Part shown: positions 1 to 12,455 of the stretch, in pieces | How positions within the stretch are numbered: position 1 is the stretch's first letter | Layout: each line of letters starts with the position of its first letter | DNA from: Phoronis australis | Lineage: Eukaryota; Phoronida; Phoronidae | Length of the DNA: 53,016 nucleotides | Direction: 5' to 3' | NCBI GenBank assembly: GCA_002633005.1 | Contig: NMRA01000431.1 | Location: 338,956-391,971, forward strand | Position numbers and translations under genes: made by a program | The notes under the pieces: generated by a model | Told to the model about the DNA's origin: nothing | Seen by the model: only the letters and a program-made list of their open reading frames with translations | Database searches by the model: none

Positions 1-2120
1 AAAAAGTGCATTAGTAAAATCAACAAGTTTTTAAGTGGTCTCAAAAAAACAGTCGGTAAATGCATTAATTTTAGTCTCAGTTCTTCCACGCGTGTTTCTC
101 CCGAGAGGTTAGTACCTAACGTGCAGACGAGCGTTCCAAATTGGAACGCTAAGTCCCGCGTGGCAGCGCTGCACGCGAAACAAGATGGCGGACGACCTTT
201 GGAGACTGACGACGAGAGGTAATCGGACTATACATCGCAGAGCCAACGACGGACGGCCGAGGTGCATGCAAAATCTGAGAGACAATTCGGACACTCACCT
301 TGCCCGTTCAGTGCCAGTCGTTTAAGGGAAGAAAAATCTAATAAACGTCATTTTCTAGCATTACTCTCCGCCTTTTGAGTTTTGTAATAAGAAAGTCTGT
401 TGTCGTTTTGAAAACAGTACGCTCGTGACACGCGCACGCGCCGTACTAAAATTTTGCGACTACTTTTGGGACATGATAACAGCTTCGCAGCTGTAAAGTT
501 TGTTCTAAATTCGGTTTGCTGGTCTTAAAAATGCTAATTACTTGTAACAAAATGAGACCAGTTCCGACAATTTGTTGTGACAGTACGCAACCTCGTGGCA
601 GCAAAGAACAGTTGATAGAAGAATAAACCGGGGGAAAAGAAACTATTCAGGTCAGGTGACGTAATCGCCAAACGCCGACTCCCAATAGCGCACTTCAACT
701 TTAGCAGTAGATGAGCGGTAGAACGATAGTTCTTCCAAAACCGGTGAATAATTTGGTTTACTCAAAGAGCGATACAGTTTTTAATGACACTATTTCTGCG
801 TCAGATTTTATTTAGTCCTTTTTACCCACATCGACGCGGAGCTGAAGATTTTGTATACAGCTTTGCACCAAGCCTAAATCAGCCTCCCGTTCAGTAACGC
901 TAGGACCTCGCTAAAAAGCAAGACTTCGAGAGATTACGTGAGATATTGCCGTGTATTTTAAATGAGAACACGTGACTGTGACTAGGTTTTAGCTAGGTCC
1001 TAGCGTAGGTCCTAGCGTCTACTGAACGCACGCCCGATCTTGCCGATCGGGAAAGTTTGTCCCCAGGCCTTGTCGTGGATTTATTCTGGGGCAATCTAAG
1101 GGGCTACGAATTTTGAGCGGTGTAATTTGCGTGGCAATTAATTACTTTCCGTGGTATGTATGAAGCAAAGAACAATATTTTTTATGAAAAATACACACAT
1201 TTCTGGTGTCAAAAAGGTGTTTTAGCCGCTGGACGCTGTCTTTAAACTGTGGTTGATCAGGTTGAAACTTTGGGATAGTTCCAGAAAGTGACGATGGTTA
1301 TTTCATGGTCACGTGACCGTACCGGCAATAACCCAAAGGGTCACCTGACACGGTTATTGCACGGCCGTATCAAAACGCATGTCCAATAATACGCTGAAAC
1401 TACGCTCCGCGGTCAGAGCAGTCGTCTCATACTGCGTAGTTACTGGTATTGATTCCGTCCTACTACTTCTTTCTGTAAAATTATTTTTCTCGCCGAGATG
1501 CTTTCGTTCCGGAAAACTTATTGCTTACATGAAGGAGAATAAACATTGAAATAGCGGCAGCAATGGACCAAATGAAATCGAAACCGGCTTGATATAAACT
1601 TGAACTACACTTTTAGACGTGCGAATATTTGTAAACTGTAAACTTGATTCAAGAATTTAGAATTGTCGCTAGCCTGTAGCAGAAATATAACTGTGGGAGT
1701 TACGTTTGTCTGGAATCTTGTGTGTATAAGTCGATTTCATAAATAAAACGATAAAAGAACCTAAATGTTTTCATTGCAATACATTTCTATTGCTTGAAAA
1801 TGTAAAATCTGTTTTTTTTGCTGTTTTCGCGTAGCAATGTTGTTCACCACCAATGAGCCACTCGTTGGCCAATTGGAGATCGCTGCCGTCATTTCTTAAA
1901 ACTTTCATTTCCAGTATATTTAAGAAGTTTACATCTTAAATTTCACTTATTATAAAACAAGAATACTCCTGGGTTATTGTATATAATCCGACTGCACTTG
2001 ATATTTGTAAAAGTGTCAAACCCACTAATCATTTCTTCTCAAAGTTTCAAAAGCGACTTTTCGTGCTGCACTGTTTAGGAATTCGAATGTAACATACCAG
2101 AGGTAGAAAGTAGACGGGCC
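1..2120. other. No gene seen
   Basis: AT-rich intergenic DNA. The only structures noted are the palindrome GGTCACGTGACC (1307-1318) and a 9-bp stem GCAATAACC/GGTTATTGC (1325-1360). Confidence 0.6.
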
Positions 2121-2262
2121 TTTAGTCTTAGGGTTAGGGCAACTGTCTCTCTAGCTTAGGGTTTGAGTTACACTAATCTCAAGTTAGTTTTAGGGTTATC
2201 CTTAAGAGAATGTGGTAAGGGATAGCGTTAGGGTTAAGGATAGTGTTAGCGTATGGGACTAT
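2121..2262 (+). repeat. Degenerate TTAGGG-rich tract
   Basis: About seven TTAGGG or near-TTAGGG words (for example CTTAGGGTTAGGGC at 2128-2141, TTTAGGGTTA, GTTAGGGTTAAGG) within 140 bp. It resembles a decayed interstitial telomeric sequence. Confidence 0.5.
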
Positions 2263-2819
2263 TTTGTAACAGTATTGAATAGTGTCCAGTTATCTACAGT
2301 AAAGGTCACTCTGATGGAAAATAGCTGTTATTGCCATAGCACACTGACAAACCGAAAACAGTGATTCAATCAGAGAAAAGAAAATAATAAACAGCATCTT
2401 TATGCATTTTTGGATTCAACATTGAGATAGGATTCGGAAAATATCAATACTAAATGCCCTTCATTTTGGAGTCGGATTGTAAAAATAGATTGCAGGGGTA
2501 TGATGTGTTGCATCGGACTTGCGCAGGCCTCATGGTTGGACCCACTACATGACACCCCTGAACTGGTCAGATTATTAACAACAACCCATCTTTGGGACTA
2601 GATGTATAGTACTAATTGGCTTCTTCTTGGGTATTACTGTTGTTCAGCATTTCATTTACCATTTTGTAATTGGTAACACCAGCGTATAGAGGTCACATGA
2701 AGGCTTTTAACACCGTTAAGTTCACCACCGTGAATTAACTAGCAATTTCTTGTCATATTACTCGAATTTTAAATATAGATTATTACATGGCGAAGTCGTT
2801 ATCCCCCGTATTCTAGAGC

Positions 2820-2901
2820 CCGAGCCGAGTGCATTTTGGAGAATTATCGCCCGAGTCGGCGACTCGCACCTGTTGAGGCCCGGGTTCGAATCCGGCCTCG
2901 G
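2820..2901 (+). repeat. Class-II-tRNA-like sequence (SINE head or tRNA pseudogene)
   Basis: 82 nt with ends CCGAG/CTCGG that pair, an A-box-like GCCGAGTGC (2824-2832), a 5-bp stem TCGCC/GGCGA at the anticodon position with a 6-nt loop, a variable-arm stem CTC/GAG and a perfect B box GGTTCGAATCC. This is the shape of Ser/Leu tRNAs. The T stem has two mismatches and the anticodon loop is one base short, so it is unlikely to be functional. No SINE body was identified. Confidence 0.5.
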
Positions 2902-3259
2902 TTTCCCGCCAAAATGTTATCTCACTAGGAACATCTAGAGCATGTCAGCTATTTTCTTACAAATTTTTCTTTGAAACACTTCAGGTATTTTCGTAACCTA
3001 AAATATCATCTCGAAGATGAACGTTATCCAAAATATGGCAAGTCACGTGATTTTCAGTCTTGAGAATAATAGGCTAACTGAAGTCCGCACACATGCAGGA
3101 AGCGTTCACCTATTAGTGAAATTTGAGGTTACGAAAACACCCGAGGTGTTCTGGATGCCCTTGGAAGTAAATGTTTTCAGTGCAGGCTCGAAATTTGGTC
3201 ATTATGGCCAATCATTCTCCACTAAGCTTGAAAGTCACGCAGGTTAAATTCACCTTAGG

Positions 3260-3515
3260 AGAAATTTAATGCTCCGAATATACCCAAGATGATCTGAATG
3301 GCTTAGGACCCTCAAGCTGTGCGGGGTCCCACCTCAAAGAGGGACATGGGAAGCAAAAATTATGGGGAGGCAGCAAGGGGGCCATGACTCTGCCTAAAAT
3401 TCTCCCAAATTCCATTTGGCAGTTTGGGAGTGTGAATGTCTGACGGTCAAAATACTCTGCCCTTGCCCCTGCCCCCTCCCCCCAACTCATAGTCCTGGAT
3501 GCGCCCCTGCAAGAG
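3260..3515 (-). mobile_element. Fragment with hAT-type terminus
   Basis: On the minus strand the block opens with CAGGGGCGCATCCAGG (3496-3511), a terminus common in hAT-like elements, followed by G-rich DNA and a 74-codon chance frame. The partner terminus is not found, so this is one end of a decayed copy. Confidence 0.5.
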
Positions 3516-5275
3516 ACGTTTTCAATTCATATAAAGCGTTCAAATACTGAACCTGAAAAAGCCAAGTGAAAAGAGTGAAGCCATTGTTAATTCAGATTTA
3601 TTTTCATAATAAGGAATCGATAATTACGTGAATTTCAGCTCAGTTTGTTGGTAAAATAACAACAGCTACCGCACCAGAGAGTTTGACCGCAAACGCAACC
3701 CAAAAATAACTTTTACTCTCGCGACACCTAGCGACCTGATAACGTATTACCGGATATGAGCATGCGCACGTCAACTTCCTGGTTAAAAATTGCCAGCTGA
3801 CAGCCAATGAAAACCATCGTTCTAGTGCCCTGTACCTGGGCCTTCACAAGTTATCCGTGACGTCATCTTGTGAGGTCCGGGAACCAGGTTAACGACTTAG
3901 TACTACTTGCGCCATCTACGGGTAGTCCGCTGTGAGCCGTATTTAATTAGTCATGACATAAAATTCAATTGTCCTAAACCTGCTATGATTTGCTTGAGAT
4001 CCGGGTCACTTATGCATGCTACTTTAACGCATTTTCTGCTAAATGGTTCAGAAATTTAGCCGAGTGATGATGCATGCTACTGGTTGGGCATCGTAGGCAG
4101 TTGCATGCGCGTACTAACTGTGTCATTAGAAATTTTCAGATGTGTTCACTTCAGGTTAAACTTAAAATCTTCTATACCTTTTGTTCACGTATGTACTCTG
4201 TCCATTTGTGCTGGAAATTTAAATTCGAAACAATCAAGTTTTACGTATTTTGCCATAACATATTTAATCGGTTTCTTGGATTTTCAAAATTGGAGAGCAC
4301 ACTGTTTAGTTTGTTCCGTTTTTGACTTGCAGTCATGCAAAGCTGACATTGCAAAAGTTATGATCGGTTTCCTACGTCACACCTTTTTGATTCTGGCAAT
4401 CCCCTTGTTGTTGCTGTTCATGAATGTGTATTTCAAATTTCGAATCCTGTACTAGTTACGTTCATTGTATACTACACTCACGGAGTCTATAATTTCCTCA
4501 ATTTTAGCTCATTTTTCTAGAGTCAACATCTTTTAGCCTGAGTTATATAATCTTCATTAGCATATTTCATTTTTGTATTTCGGATATGAACAACTGTATG
4601 ATGAACAGAGTCTGGAATAAACCATAATCTAATCTATTGTATTCTGAAAAAACATTGAAAGACACCTTACGGCAAAAACTGGAACTAAGAACCGAATCTT
4701 AATGAGCCTTGGTGTAACGAAGTATCGATGTTGAAATCGGTCGTTCTCGCATCGCGTTTCGAGTGCAATTCGTTTGTCATCAATACACTGATGTTACTTG
4801 TCACATAATGCAAAATGATGAAAATGGAAACTTGTTGAAATGCCTCCTCGATTGGCCAACGTGTGACTCATTGCTGTGGTAAACATCATTCTTACAAAAA
4901 CACAAAACAAAAAAGATTTTACACTTCAACCAAAAATGTTGTTGTAATGATTACCTAGAAATTTTATTAACATTATATTTGTTTAGTGGAATTTTACGCG
5001 CATGATTTCAGATAAACGCGCGCCTACAGTAGATGTCGTCTGCTACAACTGGCAAGCGACAGGTCAACTGTATTCTGTCACTGTGATTGTGGTCCGATAT
5101 TACACATTCGTTCTCGTTCCCCAACGCAATAAGTTTCCCGGGACGAATTGCAATTCCGACGTGACAGAGGAGAAACTTTACCCACTGTCGAGTTCCTAGA
5201 GAACTTGTCGCTACCGCGTAACGCAGCTGCAGTAGATTAAGTAAATGCGCATCTTCATAAGTCAGTTGTATATGT
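3516..5275. other. No gene seen
   Basis: Includes overlapping open frames (up to 123 codons at 4084-4455) without domain, splice or composition support. LINE 1 starts at the right edge. Confidence 0.55.
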
Positions 5276-6775
5276 ATGATACGTACAAAAATAAAACTGA
5301 TCAATTTATCATTGAAAACATCAACCATACCATCAGAGTGGGAATCCGCCGCTGATACTCCACTTTTCAAAGACGGTGACAAATCATGCTGCAAAAATTA
5401 CAGACCAATTTCAATTCTGTCATCTATATCAAAAATCCTTGAAAATGGGTCCACAAACAACTTCATTCTTACTTCCAAACTAACAACCTCTTGACTGATA
5501 GCCCAGTCTGGTTTTCGACCACTCCATTCAACATTAACTACCACCATTGACGTCACTGACCATATTTATTCTAATATGGATCAAGGATTATTGACTGGTG
5601 CTGTTTTTATTGATCTAAAGAAAGCATTTGACACCATCGACCACACTATCTTGCTAAAGAAGCTTAAAACTTATGGGGTCACCCGTGTCGGCAAAGATAT
5701 CTCTGATCTCAAAACCGTTAAAACAGGTGTTCCCCAGGGGTCTATACTGGGGCCCTTGCTATTTTGCAGTTTTGTCAATGATCTCCCCTCAGTAATTCAA
5801 AATTCTAAGATTGTTCTCTATGCGAATGACACAGCAATACTGTCTGCAGGCAGAACCTCATCTGAAATCCAGGCCAGTCTCAACTCTGGTTTATTGATCA
5901 TTTCAGATTGGCTTGTATCCAATAAACTATCCTTAAATGTTTCTAAAACTAAAACTCTTCTATTTGGCACATCCCAAAGACATAGAAACCAAACCCTGTC
6001 ATTAACTATGGATGGAAGACCAATTGAGAACGTCAATTCCTTTAAATATCTGGGACTTATATATGATCAAAATCTTAAATTCACTCACCAAGTTGATTAT
6101 AACTCGAAAAAGGTGTCTAAGAAAATTGGCGCATTGAAACGCATCAGTAAATTTGTTAACAGAGCAACACTGAAAACCTTTTTTATATGCGCTAACTGCG
6201 AAGCGATACCGAAGCTAGTTTACAGTGAAACAACACATGTAGTTGAGATAAAAGGTCATATATATTATGACAAACTAAACTACTACAGATATCAGTAATT
6301 ACAAAAGTTATATAACATGTTGCACTGTAAAGGTGGGTGACAATCTGCCAATGGTATTATTCAACCTCACCTACATTATTGCCTCCCGGTGTGGGATGTT
6401 GCATCAGGCAAGGATACGAAAACCATCCAGGTTATCCAAAATAGGGCTGCCCGGATTATTCTGAGAGCTGGTGTTAGAGATATTAACATCGAAAACCTTC
6501 ATAAAGAGACTGGTATAATGAAAATTCACACAAGACATCAATTCCTATCTGCTTGTTGTATGTACAAATGTTTTAAAAGTCTTGTCCCATCTTACTTATG
6601 TGCTAAGTTTAAGATGACTACTAATCGCTACAATACTAGGTCCTCATCATCATCTGATTTCAATGTTCCTAGACGCAGAAGCGAAACTGGGAAAAAATCA
6701 TTTTCCTACAGCGGGCCCTTTTTATGGAACTCTCTCCCTGCAGATGCCAAATCTACATCATCCTTTCTAAATTAA
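5276..6775 (+). pseudogene. LINE reverse transcriptase, decayed
   Basis: One reading frame runs through the region with a stop near 5492-5494 and more between 6296 and 6389. Blocks in order: TPLFKDGDKS..NYRPISIL (fingers), SGFRPLHST, FIDLKKAFDTIDH (catalytic Asp present), VPQGSILGPLLF, LYANDTAIL (the YADD box has become YAND), FKYLGL, then the C-terminal NRAARII and SGPFLWNSLP. About 18-20 residues usually found between the YGV and TVKTGVPQGS blocks are missing near 5680-5700. The Asp-to-Asn change alone should abolish polymerase activity. Confidence 0.9.
6185..6348 (+). other. Foreign insert of about 165 bp inside the LINE reverse transcriptase
   Basis: The LINE frame reads LKTF up to about 6183 and resumes with NGIIQPHLHYC near 6349; these are adjacent in related elements. 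The DNA between shows no LINE similarity and adds stops. It resembles a small insertion (MITE or local rearrangement), but I see no clear terminal repeats or duplication. Confidence 0.55.
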
Positions 6776-8143
6776 AAGAATTATAAGAAATAGATTTAAC
6801 TTCATGTAGTGTCTAAGAATTGCATGTTTATTCATTTGCTATTTATATAATGTCTTACTTTTATTAATTATTTATTGTCTGTTTTATTTTTTCATATTTA
6901 TATTTATATCTGTATTTATTTTTTAGTTAATTATCTTGTCTTAATTTCTTTATCTTCTATTTATCATATTTTATTTTTTATTTTGCTTCATCAGTCTTTC
7001 CGTGTTAATTTCTTATTCTTTGCTTATTACTTAAATTTGTCTTTCATTTTGTAATTCTGTTTTTGTCTTACTATCTGTTTGTTTTTTACTGAGGGCCCCC
7101 ATGGAATGCAGTGTGACCTGATGGGGCTACCCTCATTGTAAATATTACATTAATAAAACAATAAAATAAGAATAAAACAACAATAATGGATCAGTTGAAA
7201 TTTTCGGATATAATCACATCCTTTCTCAGCAGGAACAGAAATAAAGTAAAATCAAGGACGATATGGCTAATGACATCTGAAATGCAATCCCAAACTCAGT
7301 TCTACGGTAGCACGCTCGTGCGCGCGCGTGATTGTGTGTGTACATGTGAGGTTGGAGCATTATTTTTGGGTAGCTTGCTATGCTCTCATTGATGACAGGT
7401 ATTTTCACGGATACGCCGATGGTGTCAGCAACAGACAAGGTACGAACGACGATGAGTTTACACAACCAAGACATGATACGGTACTTCAGCTACTGAAGTC
7501 GGACGAAGGCTGGCTACTCCGGCAATATGAAAGGCACATACACACCATAGCAGCTCAGCGTACACAGATTATGTAGAGCGTGTGGCACTGATGGAGAATT
7601 AATCCCGAGAAATTTGGCTTGAACACGTCGTCTACTCAAACGTGCGTGGATGTAACGGTCTGTGTGATGCAAGGATAATGGCGACAGGTAGCAAAGGCTC
7701 TACGCGAGAACCAGGTGCCTTGATGAGTACGCAACTGAACGTTGGGAACCCACCTAGATGAAGTTTGCCGTCTCGTTAGAAATGAAGTGCAGGTATTCCA
7801 CGATTCGTGGCAGATCCATCTGTAGCTATCAGCTGAGAGTAAGAGACGTTAGGGTAGTGTTAGGCTTCGACTTCACTTAGTGCTCCTTTTGTCGATCGGA
7901 ACGAAGTTAAAAGATTTTCCGAATGACCAAGAGAAAGACTCACCTGCGATGACGAACGCACATGGGTTTGATAGAATAGTATACACATGAAGCACACGGC
8001 GGAGCATCTTTGCAACAATGTATGATCGCAGACAGAATAAAGTTGAAGCAAGGTCTGTATCACGCGACTCATCCCTTCGCTTGACAATAATATGTGTCGG
8101 CGTTCACTGTATACATGTTGCATCGGCACACACTGCCGCCTCA

Positions 8144-8189
8144 GGGGGCGACAATATATGTCACATTGTGATTGCAAATTGTCGCCCCC
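8144..8189. repeat. 12-bp perfect inverted repeat
   Basis: GGGGGCGACAAT (8144-8155) and ATTGTCGCCCCC (8178-8189) with a 22-bp loop. A related small palindrome TGTCGCCTGGGCGACA is at 8650-8665, and CGACA/TGTCG words recur between. Possibly the ends of a small decayed TIR element. Confidence 0.6.
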
Positions 8190-11100
8190 CTAAACCCTGT
8201 ACGTTTTAGAGATGTTACGCAGCTTTTTGCGCGTAGGCTTACGCGATACTATGTGTAGGCCTACGTGAAGGCATGGGCAAATGAAAACTTTGACGAAGAT
8301 TTCTGCCGATAGATGACGTGAATGTGACAGGGAGTCGGAATGCGGATCCAAAGTTCGAATAAGGGGTCTACCGAAAGTTGGGGGAGAAAACTACGTCTCT
8401 AGTAACCCAAATTTTCCGTTTGCGAAATCAACGTTACCCCAAACCAGGCAGGGTTGTCACCGTCACCAGCTGTCTCCCAGGTCTTCTCCCCTTTCAACTG
8501 CACACAGCATCGTTTTGGGTTTTCTTATAATTTCCTGGGCCTCCGTCTGACTCAGGTTCCCCCAATATGCTAAAACCATTGTGAACACAGTTAGGGAGAA
8601 ACAATGTGTGCCGATTTTGATTGCTTATATTATCGCACTGGACATTTTCTGTCGCCTGGGCGACAACATATTTGTGTCGACTGGGGATGTTAACGACCTA
8701 CATTGTTGCACGCAGTGTATATGCTCATGTTTACGACATTATTGCTGTGACTACAATTTGTGTGGAGTACGACAATAACTGTCACAACAAAGTCTAAAAT
8801 AAAGAGAGTACAAGCTAGTCCTCCAAATATATTGAGACCAAGTCACCCAAGTACGACACTGGCAGACTAGGGACAGATACATGTTTTCCAAGTCGAAAAC
8901 TATACGCCGTTTCGTCGCAAAAGAGTTAATAAACGTCCCCGCTGTCCGGCTGTCCAGGGCATCCAGCGAGTGCATCCGCTAACGTACATCAGTCATCTAT
9001 CATCAAAACACAGCCTTCCTGGATCAGCTTGTCGAGAACACGTGACACCAAGTTTCCAAGCACATCTCCAATCCAAGCATGTCCATGCAGGTATACCTTT
9101 GAAGAAATCCGCAGCACTTCATGGAGGAATTAGAGGTATCTGACTGGAGAAGACCAAGCACAATTAAGAAGTCTCTTCTTAACAATATCTTGGAGAGCGT
9201 CATTAACACCTGACAAAGGGATAGATGTGACTTGCTGCAGTGCGCGACCTCTTCAAAGAAAGCTACCACCACTGGTTTTCCTGAGTAGAGCCCAGAAGCT
9301 GTCTCACGGCCAGAAGAATCGAGCCAAAATCACATACTCTCACTGATAATGCACTGCAATGTCTCTCGTACTCTCGCGAAGTCTTGCTTTTCTCGAGAGG
9401 TCCTTGCATCTACTTAGGCGTCCAAGTATTCGACCGTAACACCTCGGATATTTTCTTAGCCTGGTATGTGCGAACCTCAATCACTACAGCAAAGGGATTT
9501 GATCACTTATTGTCACAAGCAAGTGCCCTTAGTATGTGTGCTTGTCTTAAACTTGGTGTTTTTCTGTGATTTTGCCAATTCTAAGTCCGTTTGATCGAAC
9601 GGTCAAATTTAAATTGAAAGCAGATCAACGAATATAATTTTGTAATGGAGGTCAAATTTAACTACCGTGATATTTTGAAAAGTGTATTCCTTGGTATTAC
9701 TCAAGTTTTTCATGCACTTAGTTTCCTATACAGGCACAGTTTCCCATATAGTCATATAGGTCTGAATACACACATAAATGGTATGCGTTTGTATAAGCAA
9801 CATCCAGGTTCATGGCAGTACCTTTGTCGTTCACTTTATCAGATCCATCTATTTTAATTTAGGAAACAGTAACAGTAATGAGTGTACACTCCTTGGTAAT
9901 AGTAATGAAAAGACTTGGAATGGCTTGCGTCTGCTTCAACTAGTAAAAATTCTCGGATATTCTCATCTCTTCAAGCGATTGTGCTTCCCCATGGCCTTGT
10001 AAACCTAGAATACCCAAAACGCTGAATAGATTCTAAATTAATCCAGATTCGGATGAGTTAATTACATTTGCTACTGTAATGACAACCATTTGCAACGTGC
10101 TAATAACAATGCTTTATGTGTGTGATATCAAGGGGACTCAGGCTTGTCAGCGAATTACTCAGGTCTCTAGAGAACAATGTTTGAGTACTTCTCAGTGGTC
10201 ATGAATATACTGAAACGATTAAATCAAATCAGTGGCGCTGCTACTGTCGGAAGTTTTATTGTTTCACCGTTACCAACTTACTACATAGTATTGTACTTTT
10301 GAGGAAACAACGTGTCTGTTTAGTTTTCACAACATGGTTTCTATCGCTAGTTTTATCAGGTTGTTCAGCTGGTTGACCTTAATATTGAAGCTTTTGAGCC
10401 AATAATCTTTCCTTATCTAATAGAAACAAAACAACGTTTGTGCATTTCCTTGTTTACAATTGTGAAATAAAAAGTGGCTACATAATCATACATTTCGTCA
10501 TGGTTTAAACATAGCCCCCACTTATTTCAGTGCTGCGCTGCCCAAGCGTAACTCACTGTAGTAAATACATGTAAGCACACTTGCGTCAAGAAATCGTGGC
10601 TTATAGAACGCCAGTTTATGTTCAGTTTTCTAATTCCCGACATTCAACCTTCACCGGCCAATCACTTCAGTTACGGTCATTTTGCCAGTGTACAACTGTA
10701 AGCTAGCGAGGTTGCACTAGCCTCATCGTGATCTCACCAAACTTGACACCAGCGAGTTTTTTCAACGACTAGAGAACGTCGTCTGTTGGAACTACACCAT
10801 TTAAACCTCTAGAAAGTATCAAGTGTGTCAAAAAGGTATCACTGATTTCACCAACACGTCCTTTCTTTTTGATAACAGAAATTAATTGCTATCAGATCTT
10901 GGCAAAGGTCGTTTCGAGACACGTTTTGTGACGTATAATTTCGTAGTTTCAGTGCTATTTCGTAAACGAAACCTAAAGCCAACTTTCTGAAACAGCAAAC
11001 AACTATGCACCATTCACAGTGTGATTTTCAATTTTAACTTTTTTTTTAAATCAGAGGAGAAAAATGTTTTAGAATTGTATCAAATTATCAGTAATTTCTG

Positions 11101-12127
11101 ATGAACACATACTTGTATGAATTATGTTCATAATCTAAAAAAATGGAAATTACGAGCAAACAGGTACAGAGCAAAGAAATGTATATAGCAAACCCAAAGT
11201 GGCCTACATTTCGCCCACGTTGCCTAATTCATCACGTCTAGTGTGTCCAGCAGCGCAACAATAACTCATTGCTGGCGCTGGGCGGACGAACAAATATTAC
11301 AAATCAAAGATGTAACAACACGTGAAGTCCAAATGTCCCTAGAAACGAGGGTGAAAAAAGCCGCGGTTGTGAAGCCCTTTGAGGAGGTCAGATAAAGTCT
11401 TGAATAAGGGAATAATCAATAATCAATATCGAAGACGTTAGAAAAATGAGGTATCCATGGCATTGAAAAAGCTTGGTCCTTGTGGCTGAAGAAAACGAAA
11501 AGTTACTGGACATTTGATTTGAAAATATATCAATGGCATGTTACGCTTCTAATGAACTTTCAAATTCCACGAGATGCTACCGACCGCAATTGTACTAGTA
11601 GAGATTACACCTGGCTTGCATTTTCATAAACTGGATTAGAACTAATTGAAAATATTTACAGCTGTTTAAATTTCACGTTTAATCAGCATTCATGTAGTCA
11701 CATTTACGCCCGCTACATGTAACAAACCCAACAATTGACGCGCTTTCAATGACAAGGATATACTCTTTACAAGCTGGAAGGCAGATGAATGAGGAGTAAA
11801 AAAAGCATGGACAGTGTAAAGCGCCATTGTTCTATCCAAATAATACATTTTTCAACTTACCTTTACCAAACGACACTAATTTTCGTGTTATCTTGCAATT
11901 CTTGCTCCACAAGAACGTAGCTGCGTGCTGGCTGCATATCAAAGAACATTAATATGTATGGTACACTCAACACTACAAGACAGTGAAACGCTCTCGAAGA
12001 ATAGATTTTTCGTCATTGCTGGCTGATGCGTCTTAATAATTTCTAAGCTCTATTCAAGTGCAGCGGATTCATAATCGATTAATTGGTAACAAGGAAAGAT
12101 ATAATAACATTTCTTCAAAAAGTTTCA

Positions 12128-12455
12128 TCAATTATTTATTCGCCGAAGGAGATACATTCCTTGAACAATTCGATTTCCAAGGAAAATGAGTGCCAATATC
12201 GCCCCGGGGATGCTTGACCCAATTTCAAACAGGAGCTTGCCGGTCATTATTTGGAATTCCTGCGCCATCATGCATTTTTTCACATAATCGGCCTTGTGGT
12301 GTTTTCCATTTATTTCCCAACCTTTCCTTTGACCCTGCGTGCATATGCCCTCTGAAATGTCCTCGAAGTTTTGTTTTGATGTTTTTATCACAAACCATTG
12401 CATTTTGTAAACGTAAAAAGTCCCTGTTTGAAATTGCACACTTCCATGAAGTTCG
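12128..12455 (-). other. Unrecognised open frame of about 108 codons
   Basis: Open from a stop near 12455 to TGA at 12128-12130, with a basic middle (QGQRKGWEINGKHHKADYVKK) reading less biased than random AT-rich DNA and a hydrophobic C-terminal stretch (IPGAILALIFLGN). No good acceptor or start. Possibly a decayed element or last exon. Confidence 0.18.

Larger units (their letters stand above)
5276..7190 (+). mobile_element. 5'-truncated, inactive non-LTR retrotransposon (CR1/L2/Jockey group)
   Basis: A LINE remnant that begins inside the reverse-transcriptase domain, the usual result of incomplete target-primed reverse transcription. After the coding part comes a T-rich 3' UTR (about 6776-7090), then a hairpin at 7091-7134 with arms GAGGGCCCCCAT and ATGGGGCTACCCTC, then an A-rich tail with ATTA/ATAAAA motifs ending near 7190. 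No target-site duplication could be fixed because the 5' junction is unclear. It sits in the intergenic left flank. Confidence 0.9.

Noticed and set aside
4084-4455. 123-codon open frame as a gene
   Set aside because: Hydrophobic AT-rich text, a second frame open over the same DNA, no domain, no splice context.
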